From Microvirga sesbaniae (GTDB taxonomy: Bacteria > Pseudomonadota > Alphaproteobacteria > Rhizobiales > Beijerinckiaceae), in assembly GCF_025460805.1 (NCBI RefSeq), contig NZ_JAMXFJ010000019.1, positions 1 to 64,000 on the forward strand: a DNA stretch of 64,000 nt, in the 5' to 3' direction. Below, one piece after another: positions 50,823-58,950 of this stretch. The number at the start of each line of letters is the position of its first letter. The stretch's first letter is position 1. The position numbers were made by a program, and so were the translations under genes. The notes under the pieces are model-generated. The model made no database searches. It had not been told where the DNA came from and saw only the letters and a program-made list of their open reading frames with translations.

Positions 50823-53146
50823 TGACCGTCGGACGCTACGGTATGATATCGCGAATTGAGAGGGTCTTCTGGCGTTTACCGCTGATCCTTATGGTCCTAC
50901 CCATTGCTTTTGCCAATGCACAGCAATTCCCGGTGGAGTCACTATCTGCCGTAGAGCCAATACGGCTAACCCTCACAGCGCCCGGCGATGGCAAGGTAAT
51001 CGAGTTGCTCCAATCCGACCACATGACCGGGTTCACCCGGAATGATCCAGCGACGGGTTTAACAGAAATATACCATCCCTTTAGCGCAGCACGCGTTCTT
51101 GTAACTGCTGTTGAGCAACAAATTGCTAATGACGAGTCACAACTTCATACGATTGAATCCGCACTCGAAACCGCCGGATACTTCTATGCTGATTTGGATA
51201 AGAACTACTTCGCACTGAATGCTCTTCCATCATCCAAGTATGCTCCGGTTGAAAAAGCGGCCCGGAGTGCCATCAGTCAGGACGAGTCCCTTGCAGAAGA
51301 TATCTTCAATGCGAACCTTATTGATCCTTGGGGAACGAACGACGTCAATCCAATGCGCTTAAGTGCGCTAGTTGAGTCCGCGCGCTTAAGTCGAGCTCTC
51401 GCCTTGACCAGACGCCTTCTCGGCGGCCGCGCGATCGCAACGGATGCAGAGATCGCGCTCGAGCTAGCTACTGCTTCGTTGCGTGTGAGGCGGTCGCGGC
51501 TTGGCCTTGAGAAGATCCGGGTGAGACAATCGTCTAATGATGTTGAACCCCGTATTCCCAACAGCGAAAAGTTGCTGATAGGTTCCACGATTGGTCTGCA
51601 AGTTGCGTTCAACGAGGGCTTGCAAAACTGCGAGGAGCTTGCCTCCTATTGGCGTAACGTTGAGTCTAATGCTCTTTGGACTGCTGCAGACGCGACGTTC
51701 GCGCGTAGACTAACTGGAGACGACTGGCCGACGAATGCTAAGTTGCCCTATGTAACACGGTATGGTGAGACGATCCCTTTGATTGGTGACGAGATAGAGG
51801 AGGAATGCGACAAAGCTCACGAGGAGTTCGCTCGGTTGAAAGCTATGCGGAGTATCGCGGTCCACAGCGTGGCATTGATTGATGTCGAGGCTGGCCTCTT
51901 TTACGAAGAACAGTACTATCCACGGCTGCTTCCGGATGCTGTAAAATTTGATCTAGGAATGAAGCGGAATGAGCAGAGATTCGCGCTTGAGCTTGATCCG
52001 ACTAGGCTCGTGGAACATGCCCGCCAATCCGGCGTAGACGAAGGCGTCGTCTCCGTGGCAGATGCTCAAGTTATTCGGCATAACCTATTAGATCATCTTG
52101 AGGAATTGAAGTGGGACAGCTTCAAGTTCCGAGGAAACCAAAGGCGTCTGAGCAAGTTCGAGGTTGAGACGTTAACGACGGCCCTGTCGAAGCAAACAGT
52201 CGCAAGTGTTGGAGTGCTTAGGTTTCGGGGTAAGCTCCTCTCCGTCGACGAGATGCCGCCTGCGGTTTTCCCTTTGGATCTAGCTCCAAATGGCTATGAG
52301 CGGACCAATTCGAACCTTTCAGATTACGACAGAGCATTTCAGGCAATAGACAGCCGCCTTGGTTACAGCCTTCTGCGCCTCGACGACAGATCGCGCCCTA
52401 TAGATATGCGAATCGCTGCCCTGTCGGACGCGGCGGCCCTCGCGCTTGAAGCCCGCACTGAGAAAGAGCGCTTAGCGACGACAATGCACTTTGAATGGAA
52501 GCGGATTGCACTTCGCCTAGAGGATATCAAAACTGAATACGACTTCGGCCGAATCTGGGTTAAGGAGCCAATCAGAACCATTTCCACAGTTGCGCGTGAA
52601 AAGGACATGGTTACTGTAGGCCAGCCACTGCTTATAGCTGAGGCGACATCGCGATTTCGTGTAACTGTAGAGTCTGCGTCGGATGCCGGAGTCCGGTTAG
52701 GTTCGCTGCCTGTTGGTACGCGGTTCCGAATCAAGTTCAGTTCGACAGGGCTCCCCCCGCTATCGCACGAAGCACGCCGAAAAATCCTCTCAAGTTCTTC
52801 CCCTAGGTTATCGCGTGCTCACCTCTCGAAAATATACGAGCGGATCATGCAAGGCGTAGGAGCAAATGCCACAACTGTTGCGCAGACAGATAATGGAGCG
52901 ACACTCGAACTCAAAATCGCCGACGTGCCGGACACCTTCAGCGTTACCGTTGGTGAGGGCGTCATGCTGAGCGATCTTGGCTTCCTTTGCCGTCCTGGAG
53001 ATAGCGTTGATACGTCACTATGCGCATTTCCTCTCGGTCCAATTGGAGCCGACAGCAAAGTAGCAATGTCGATTGAAGTTGCCGATCCTGTGCAAGCGGA
53101 ACAAGCCGAGATAGACTTCTCCTGGAGGCGCATGGTGGCCCAATGA
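50822..53146 (+). CDS. HlyD/adaptor-like exported protein
   Basis: 774 residues. A hydrophobic helix (LPLILMVLPIAFANA, residues about 18-34) with a signal-peptidase-like end is followed by RLTLTAPGDGKVIELLQ, a lipoyl/barrel-sandwich half like those of membrane fusion proteins. A long helical middle region (residues 80-560) leads to a second half, VKEPIRTISTVAREKDMVTVGQPLLIAEATSRFRVTVES..LGSLPVGTRFRIKF, the matching end of a HlyD-type adaptor. Two barrel halves around a helical hairpin fit a periplasmic adaptor, but the helical part is far longer than usual and no ABC or RND transporter is nearby. It begins at ATG 50822 (TGATG overlap), and its own stop overlaps the next start. Confidence 0.6.
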   Translation: MTVGRYGMISRIERVFWRLPLILMVLPIAFANAQQFPVESLSAVEPIRLTLTAPGDGKVIELLQSDHMTGFTRNDPATGLTEIYHPFSAARVLVTAVEQQIANDESQLHTIESALETAGYFYADLDKNYFALNALPSSKYAPVEKAARSAISQDESLAEDIFNANLIDPWGTNDVNPMRLSALVESARLSRALALTRRLLGGRAIATDAEIALELATASLRVRRSRLGLEKIRVRQSSNDVEPRIPNSEKLLIGSTIGLQVAFNEGLQNCEELASYWRNVESNALWTAADATFARRLTGDDWPTNAKLPYVTRYGETIPLIGDEIEEECDKAHEEFARLKAMRSIAVHSVALIDVEAGLFYEEQYYPRLLPDAVKFDLGMKRNEQRFALELDPTRLVEHARQSGVDEGVVSVADAQVIRHNLLDHLEELKWDSFKFRGNQRRLSKFEVETLTTALSKQTVASVGVLRFRGKLLSVDEMPPAVFPLDLAPNGYERTNSNLSDYDRAFQAIDSRLGYSLLRLDDRSRPIDMRIAALSDAAALALEARTEKERLATTMHFEWKRIALRLEDIKTEYDFGRIWVKEPIRTISTVAREKDMVTVGQPLLIAEATSRFRVTVESASDAGVRLGSLPVGTRFRIKFSSTGLPPLSHEARRKILSSSSPRLSRAHLSKIYERIMQGVGANATTVAQTDNGATLELKIADVPDTFSVTVGEGVMLSDLGFLCRPGDSVDTSLCAFPLGPIGADSKVAMSIEVADPVQAEQAEIDFSWRRMVAQ

Positions 53147-54036
53147 AATTCATTGCCGCTGCTTGCATAGGAATCGCTCTTCAGACGACTGCGCTCGCAG
53201 GTGAGTCGACCGACTCTGTTCCTAATTACAGTTTGCGGCCGGGCCCTTGGGTTGAGGGCTACATCCCGACTCCACCAGCCGAGGCGTCCTATCGAGAAAA
53301 TGCAAACGAGATCGAGGCTTTGGCTGGAGTAAGCTCCACGGCGGCATTCTTTGTGTGGGTTTGGAATGTTCGGATAGGCGGGATTTGGGATTATAAGAAA
53401 GATCTTCGGTCTCCCCAGGAGTTCACTCGGCTCGAGGCTTCCGGAAACTTCAACTTCGGTGTGACCGCTGCGGCACTAGGCTTAACGTATCCGGAGGCAC
53501 AGTTCCTTGCCGGTATGGCACAGGTTTACGCCATCGAGAAGAATAACTATAGGTTCTCGAAATTCCGGGTGGAGGATTTCGGCATAGGTCCCACAGGCGG
53601 GCGCCTAAAACTTGCATGGGACCGAATCTCTCCGTTCTACTATGGTCCATCCGCATTCTACGACGATCCGAGCGATGCAGTCAGTATAAAGGCCGGGTAC
53701 GACTGGTATCTGCGCACGCACATTACACCTCCTGCGGGTATGGAGGCACAAGGGTCCGCAGACCAATCCAACGCATCACCTTCAACGCAATACGAATATT
53801 TGAAAACACTCAACACGCCGTTTTGGGACATGTTACTTGATCGACAAATTGAAAGATGGAACGACGAACGCAGCGATATCGATCAGTATGACGCATATGA
53901 TCCTTTTGATCTTCCCGATACGAATGTCAATAATATGGAAGCCTTACCCCAGCACGATGACAACAAATTGGAGGACAATCGGGAACCGCGCAACAGCGAC
54001 GACACGAAGGAAACGGACATCGCGCCGCTTCGCTAG
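53143..54036 (+). CDS. Exported protein with a toxin-44-like domain
   Basis: 297 residues; ATG 53143 overlaps the upstream stop (ATGA). Signal peptide MKFIAAACIGIALQTTALA. The central region resembles polymorphic toxin type 44 (Ntox44): FVWVWNVRIGGIWDYKKDL, EASGNFNFGVTAAALGL and FLAGMAQVYA match the conserved GGxWDYK, GNFNYG and AGxxQ elements. The C-terminal 70 residues are very acidic (ERWNDERSDIDQYDAYDPFDLPDTN). Ntox44 is a predicted toxin (RNase in the literature's prediction). Here it carries its own signal peptide instead of being the end of a large secreted protein. Moderately confident in the domain, not in its activity. Confidence 0.55.
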   Translation: MKFIAAACIGIALQTTALAGESTDSVPNYSLRPGPWVEGYIPTPPAEASYRENANEIEALAGVSSTAAFFVWVWNVRIGGIWDYKKDLRSPQEFTRLEASGNFNFGVTAAALGLTYPEAQFLAGMAQVYAIEKNNYRFSKFRVEDFGIGPTGGRLKLAWDRISPFYYGPSAFYDDPSDAVSIKAGYDWYLRTHITPPAGMEAQGSADQSNASPSTQYEYLKTLNTPFWDMLLDRQIERWNDERSDIDQYDAYDPFDLPDTNVNNMEALPQHDDNKLEDNREPRNSDDTKETDIAPLR

Positions 54037-55014
54037 TCACCTGCAGTCTACGTTGATCGTACACCTAGTCGCTGATGTAAGGCCGTCCAACCGTGCTTTC
54101 TCTGCCAACTTGCTACTTAATCGAAGCTCGCCAGTTATGGACGCGTTACGCAGATCTAACTGTCCCGCGACCTCTGAATTCGCAATACTCAAACTTGCCG
54201 AAGTTGCTGGCGTGCCAATGCGTGCGTTCTTCAAATCTAAGTCACTTTTGAATGTTGATTCGTAAATAAACGCATCCTTTAATGTCGATAAAGCGAACTG
54301 TGTAGCTCCCCAAAAATATGCCTGCTTCACATAGAACTGCCCAATGTTCAGCATTCTGCTTGCAAAGGGTCCGCTAAATTCGCTCCCGATGATACTAAGA
54401 TCGTCAGTCACATCAACGAGTTCTATTCTATCTTGAGCAACGATACCGCCCAGGCTTAGCCCATTAGCTGTCCTGGGGCGCAAGATTTGTAAGGATTGCG
54501 AAAAAACCGAATCGTCCAGCCAGAGCATTTTTGCCGTGACATCGGCCAACCTAACTTTCCCGAGAAAGACTGTCTTCGAGAAGTCGAGAGGGCTCTTGGA
54601 CCAGACGTTTTCCAAATCAACGTCATTGGGCAAGGCGGCCAGCTCGGAGCAACTGCCACGCTTTATCGGATCATATATTACGGCGCATTGGTGATAAGTT
54701 TGATGCGGCTGGGACACGAAGGCCGCACGGGCTGTGCTGAAGGTCTCTAAGATCATCACATTGCGCAAACGCAGAGGCGAAGTGGTTTTTCGGACAGCAT
54801 AGGTAAGCTGATCGCTATTTATTGCGAGACCGCTTATGCCCCCGGCATTGAGGCATGTGACAAGCTCGGCATCCGAGCCGACGAACATATCCTCATTTGC
54901 ATTCCGGCCGTGGCATATGTCCGCAGCATGGACTGTTGGGATAGTAGCAAGCGCGAGAAGCAACGTCATCTCCAGTGTCGCTGCTTCGGTGAACATTCCT
55001 AGCACCGACCTCAT
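54037..55014 (-). CDS. Secreted repeat-containing protein facing the toxin-44-like gene
   Basis: 325 residues from ATG 55014, which has TTAGGA upstream; the frame extends to 55230 with a further hydrophobic segment and the start is uncertain (55176 and 55230 are alternatives). Signal-like helix MTLLLALATIPTVHAADICHG. The rest has pentapeptide-like or bactofilin-like repeating strands (LDFSKTVFLGKVRLADVTAKMLWLDDSVF, LDLKNARIG, GQLDLRNASITGELRLSSKL), suggesting a right-handed beta-helix. It converges on the toxin-like gene and could be an immunity or adhesion partner; that is speculative. Confidence 0.5.
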   Translation of the reverse strand: MRSVLGMFTEAATLEMTLLLALATIPTVHAADICHGRNANEDMFVGSDAELVTCLNAGGISGLAINSDQLTYAVRKTTSPLRLRNVMILETFSTARAAFVSQPHQTYHQCAVIYDPIKRGSCSELAALPNDVDLENVWSKSPLDFSKTVFLGKVRLADVTAKMLWLDDSVFSQSLQILRPRTANGLSLGGIVAQDRIELVDVTDDLSIIGSEFSGPFASRMLNIGQFYVKQAYFWGATQFALSTLKDAFIYESTFKSDLDLKNARIGTPATSASLSIANSEVAGQLDLRNASITGELRLSSKLAEKARLDGLTSATRCTINVDCR

Positions 55015-55230
55015 GCCTATTCCTAACCTGATGGTGCAATACAGCCAATTGAAAACTACTACGACTGTTACGCTGAGCCAACGGCCTCGCCGATGGATGT
55101 ACTGCAGCTCTTCACTTAAACCTGCGGAGAAATTTCTTCTTCCGATCTCTACGCCACCGGCCGAATAGAGGGCCATGGATGAGCGGTCCTTCGATGCTGC
55201 GCGCATCGATCTCGAAATACAGAAAAGCAA

Positions 55231-56058
55231 TGGCCGTCTTGGGCGGGAAATTGTCGTGGGTGAATGTGTAGGGCGTCAGCGTTTATCCCCGTAGGGGGAA
55301 TAGCCGAGCGGCGACCGGTCGAGGCAGTCCTTGTCCCAGGAGGGGTAACCCTAGGGCGACAGTCGGCTCGCCGCGACGACCCGCTGTCGGCGGCGGCGAT
55401 ATTGCTTTTGCCGGTGTCGTCCCTAGACGCCTCGCAGCCTCATTCTGCACGCTGCTCAAGCGGTGGCCCATTGACAATCCAGCTTTCTCCAGCCGTCGCC
55501 GCGACGGAGTCGATTGCCGTGGTTTGTCGATGAAAAAGGGTCGAGGCGCCGTGTCGGAATATGAGCCGCTGTTACACGCGCGATGCCGCGATTGTATTGC
55601 TGTCGCAGGCCAATGTTTTGCCGGCCTGAGAAAAGATCTCCGCTGCGCCCCGACCTTACGATCCTTGGACGGCGGCGAATTCAGCTCGTGCCGGCCATAT
55701 GTCAGCGCATGCGACTGGTCAGGTCGCGAAATCGGGCATGAGGGCGGTTGGGGCGGTGGATGCACCCCTTCCACCCGATGCCCCTTAAATCGCCGTCCCT
55801 GGACTCGGCGGGCCTGATTTGAAGAGATACCCCTCGCGCATGATCACATCGCTTGCGGGCCACCGTGTCGAAGACGGCAATAGCCGAGGATACCGGCACA
55901 TCAGCGTCGGGCTCTAGCAGGAAGGTTATCTCCCGGCGGAGGCCTCATCGATGGAATCCTCGACTCATTGCACAGTCGTGGTCTACAGCGACAAGGCGCT
56001 TCGGCGCGACGCAGGCGAGACACAATAGGTCAGCAGGTCCTGCAGCAAGGGGGCAGCA
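55231..56058. other. 828-bp region without a supported gene
   Basis: Open frames on both strands (for example 55283-55774 leftward and 55524-55817 rightward) show no start signals, no domains and high-GC frame composition. The leftward frame contains RPFFIDKPRQSTPSRRRLEKAG, which may be a remnant of a lost gene. No RNA gene or clear repeat was seen. It may be a decayed module between the exported-protein block and the replication module. Confidence 0.4.
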
Positions 56059-56898
56059 ATGGAGTGGACCTGGGTCTGGGTCGTGGGGCTGGCGCTCGGC
56101 GGATATGCCGCGTGGAGGTGGAGTACCAATGTGCGGGCCTTGCGGCGAGACGCGCAGACAGCACAGGATTGGCGAGTGGAGCGAGCATCGGCCCAGGACC
56201 GCGCCCTCGCACTTGCCGCTCTGCGGCGTGAACTAGCGAACGTTCTCATCCGCGAGGATCCTGACCGCTTCCTGCGGGTTGCCGAACGAGCACGGCAGAC
56301 GGATCTCGACATTCAGAAGGCGGACAACGCCAACCGGCAGGCACGGCGGAAAGTGCTCACCGACCGGATCCCGTATTACACCGATTTCGACATTGTTGGC
56401 ACCCACGACCACGTCCTGTACGCCGACGCTTTAAGCTGGCGTTCGTTTGAAGACATCGAGCAGCACTACCTCGCGATCGTCGAGTTCCACGCGCTGCAAC
56501 ATGCCATGGAGGAGCATTGGAAGGATCTTCCTGCCACAAGCGAACGCGCTCTGGAGCACCTGAGAGAGTATGTCAGAAAGATCAAGGACACGCGCTTCAA
56601 GCGGCGCATCATCGAGGCCGAGAAGGAATATTTTGCATACCGTCAAGGGCTCGACGAGGGATCTGGAACAACAATCCTCACGCGTGGGAGGGAGCGATAC
56701 GAGACCCGGCAACTCGCCGTCCTTCCCGTGCCGCACGTTGCGGAAAGTCGCCTCGGCATCCATTTCAAGGACACCGACGAATACGGCATCTTCAGCGTCT
56801 TCTACGGCGACGACAAGACATTCTACAGCCAGTACCGCTCAAATGCGACTTTCGAAAAGGAAACCTATCTCGATACGCTCGGGTCGGTCGAGATCTGA
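56059..56898 (+). CDS. Membrane-anchored hypothetical protein
   Basis: 279 residues. One N-terminal transmembrane helix (WTWVWVVGLALGGYAAW). A basic coiled coil follows (residues 20-90, VRALRRDAQTAQDWRVERASAQDRALALAALRRELANVL). A soluble alpha/beta C-terminal domain reads IPYYTDFDIVGTHDHVLYADALSWRSFEDIEQHYLAIVEFHALQHAME. Nothing recognised. AAGGGGGCAGC precedes ATG 56059. It converges on the replication genes with the symmetric repeat array between. Confidence 0.65.
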   Translation: MEWTWVWVVGLALGGYAAWRWSTNVRALRRDAQTAQDWRVERASAQDRALALAALRRELANVLIREDPDRFLRVAERARQTDLDIQKADNANRQARRKVLTDRIPYYTDFDIVGTHDHVLYADALSWRSFEDIEQHYLAIVEFHALQHAMEEHWKDLPATSERALEHLREYVRKIKDTRFKRRIIEAEKEYFAYRQGLDEGSGTTILTRGRERYETRQLAVLPVPHVAESRLGIHFKDTDEYGIFSVFYGDDKTFYSQYRSNATFEKETYLDTLGSVEI

Positions 56899-57010
56899 CC
56901 GCGCCTACCCCACTCGCGACAGGGCTTCCTTCAGCATCGAGGGACAGCGTGTACGATACGACGCACACACATCGATACACACAGATTACCCTTCAACTCC
57001 TGGAACACCT

Positions 57011-57159
57011 CGTTACACGTTACACGAGGCATAGAATCTTTTTTTATCAGTTAGTTACCGTGTAACGAAGTCATTTGATGCTGGTTTTGGTTTCGATCGC
57101 TTCGTTACACGGTAAGTCTTTGGAACCGCTTGATAAAAACCCCCATGTAACGTGTAACG
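57011..57159. repeat. Exactly symmetric array of CGTTACACG sites, probable replication origin
   Basis: Five perfect 9-mers occur, CGTTACACG or its complement, at 57011, 57018, 57059, 57103 and 57151, plus one with a single mismatch at 57144. All pair up around one centre at 57085: 57011 with 57151, 57018 with 57144, and 57059 with 57103. The inner pair extends to 16-bp perfect inverted arms (57055-57070 and 57100-57115) enclosing 29 bases. The outer pairs overlap as doublets. T-rich tracts lie between the sites. The array is between two converging genes, so it is not a promoter. It lies at the 3' end of the helicase gene, a place where satellite elements often keep their origin. Confidence 0.7.
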
Positions 57160-57189
57160 AGTCGAAATGGGGTTGGGGGAAAACTCTAT

Positions 57190-58950
57190 TCAATCCCCGA
57201 TTCCGACTCTCCAGAAGAATGGCTCGACGGCAGGCGTGGCGATCCCCTGATCGCGGATCAGGCGCTTGAGCGCGGCAAACGGATAGGCCCGCACGGGTTG
57301 CCATGCCCGCGACGCGCCGGGGAAGCGCATCAGCCCAGCCTGTGCGATTCGGAACTCGGCCAGCACGCGTGCTACCCTGATCTGGATCGAACGCCCCTGG
57401 TCGTCGGGCGGCCTGCGCTCGAACGCATGATCGAACCACGGGCACAGCACATCCGGCTGCATGAGATGCCTGGCGATGTCGATGGTCGCCAGCAGGACCG
57501 GAGGCGACAGGCCCGGACGGCTCGCGCCCGGCGGCTCTCGGCCGAGGCCGAACCGGTCAAAGACATCGGGCGGCAGCGTCGGCACGCCATAGCGCGGATC
57601 GCGACCCTCCCTCGGATAACGCCGCTTCCCTTCGCGCCGCCACAGTTCACACCAACGCTTATACTCCCGAACCACCGCTATGCGCTGGTCCCGGATCATG
57701 ACCGCGATTTCCATGAGCAGCGTCTCGTTCAGGGACGGACCCTTGGCATCACCCGCCAGCGCCAGACAGGTGGCCCGTGCCTCGGCCAGCCATTCCGGGC
57801 CGCCCAGGGCCGCAACCGCCAGGAGCGGCGCCCAGATCTGCCGCTCGCGCCCGTCGGCAAGGCCAGGCAGCAGGTCTGAGACATCGTCTCGCTCCAGGGC
57901 GGCGGTGATGTCGTCCTCCCAGGCCGCGATCTGCGGCGCAATCCGCTCGCGCTCTGCCGCGAGGCCCGTCGATGGGATCTGCCCCTTCGGCGGCGGGCTC
58001 CTGCGCAGATGGATGCGAACCGAGCGGCTCTCGACCGTGCGCCACGTCGCGCCGATGCCGCAGATCGCCGCCGGGGCGAAGGTGCGGTAGGTCTTTGGCT
58101 TCCAGCGCCCGTCCGGCAGTTGCACCTGCTTGATCATTTTCTTTCCGTGCTGGACGCCGGAGTTGAACAGGGTCTGCAGCTCGGGAGCCGACTTGACGAG
58201 ACCGTCAGCCTCGTCGGCCAGGATGCAGGCTTGCTCCTCATGCACGAGATCGCGCAAAGCCGCCGCCGATCCGGCATCGACAATGAACGGCTTCTTGCAC
58301 AGCACCGCCACCGTCTCCAGCAGCGTGGTCTTGCCCGAATTCATCGACCCGGCCCGGATGTTCAGCCGGCTATAATAGGCTGGTCCCCGGTCGCTGCCAT
58401 GCCCTTGGAACGCCCATGTGCCGATCCCCCACAGAACGCAGGCCACGGCCTGAGGCCGGGACAGGGCAACGCGTTTCTGCACAAGACCGACGCCCATGGA
58501 CAGCACCTCACCGAACGGACGCCGCTCCTCGAGCGCCACCGGCACCGGGGCTGGATAGTCGAACGGATCGAGGGGCTCCTCGTCGCACTCCGCGTACTTT
58601 CCCTTGGAGGTGAGCAGCCTGATCTCGGCCCCGATTTCCTTCGCATCGAAACCCGACTTCTTGGACGTGGCGTCGAGCAGCGCGACCGAGCCCAGGCCGA
58701 CATGCCGCCTCGCTTCCACGATCCGCTTCAGCAGCGCCTTGACGGCCGCGACATCGCCCTTCGGCAGAGCCTGCGCCGCCAGGACAAGTTCGTCGGATTT
58801 CGCACTTGCGCCTGTATCCCGTCCGTTGCCGGAGTCGTTGCCGTTGTCCCCACGCCCGGTTCCCGGCTTGCCCCGCCCATGCGCCCGGGTGGTCGCCTTG
58901 TCGGATGTCCCGGACATCGCACCGTTCGTATCGTCAGCCTGTCGTTTCAT
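57190..58950 (-). CDS. DUF3631 P-loop replication helicase
   Basis: 586 residues. Walker A GSMNSGKTT (Lys207), Walker B LADEADGL (Asp246, Glu247), then the DUF3631 half with RTFAPAAICGIGATWRTVESRSVRIHLRR and the C-terminal YPFAALKRLIRDQGIATPAVEPFFWRV. N-terminal about 90 residues are low-complexity (GRGKPGTGRGDNGNDSGN). DUF3631 proteins accompany primases in islands and phages and are considered replicative helicases. ATG 58950 overlaps the primase stop by 17 bases. The helicase would act at the symmetric array immediately downstream of the gene. Confidence 0.82.
   Translation of the reverse strand: MKRQADDTNGAMSGTSDKATTRAHGRGKPGTGRGDNGNDSGNGRDTGASAKSDELVLAAQALPKGDVAAVKALLKRIVEARRHVGLGSVALLDATSKKSGFDAKEIGAEIRLLTSKGKYAECDEEPLDPFDYPAPVPVALEERRPFGEVLSMGVGLVQKRVALSRPQAVACVLWGIGTWAFQGHGSDRGPAYYSRLNIRAGSMNSGKTTLLETVAVLCKKPFIVDAGSAAALRDLVHEEQACILADEADGLVKSAPELQTLFNSGVQHGKKMIKQVQLPDGRWKPKTYRTFAPAAICGIGATWRTVESRSVRIHLRRSPPPKGQIPSTGLAAERERIAPQIAAWEDDITAALERDDVSDLLPGLADGRERQIWAPLLAVAALGGPEWLAEARATCLALAGDAKGPSLNETLLMEIAVMIRDQRIAVVREYKRWCELWRREGKRRYPREGRDPRYGVPTLPPDVFDRFGLGREPPGASRPGLSPPVLLATIDIARHLMQPDVLCPWFDHAFERRPPDDQGRSIQIRVARVLAEFRIAQAGLMRFPGASRAWQPVRAYPFAALKRLIRDQGIATPAVEPFFWRVGIGD

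Noticed and set aside
55283..55774. 163-codon leftward frame in the island gap
   Set aside because: No start signal, no domain and low-complexity Pro/Arg composition; left as unexplained sequence.
57001..57120. Terminator between the converging genes at 57 kb
   Set aside because: The 16-bp inverted repeat has a 29-base loop and no T-run after it, and the outer sites share the same symmetry, so protein binding explains it better.
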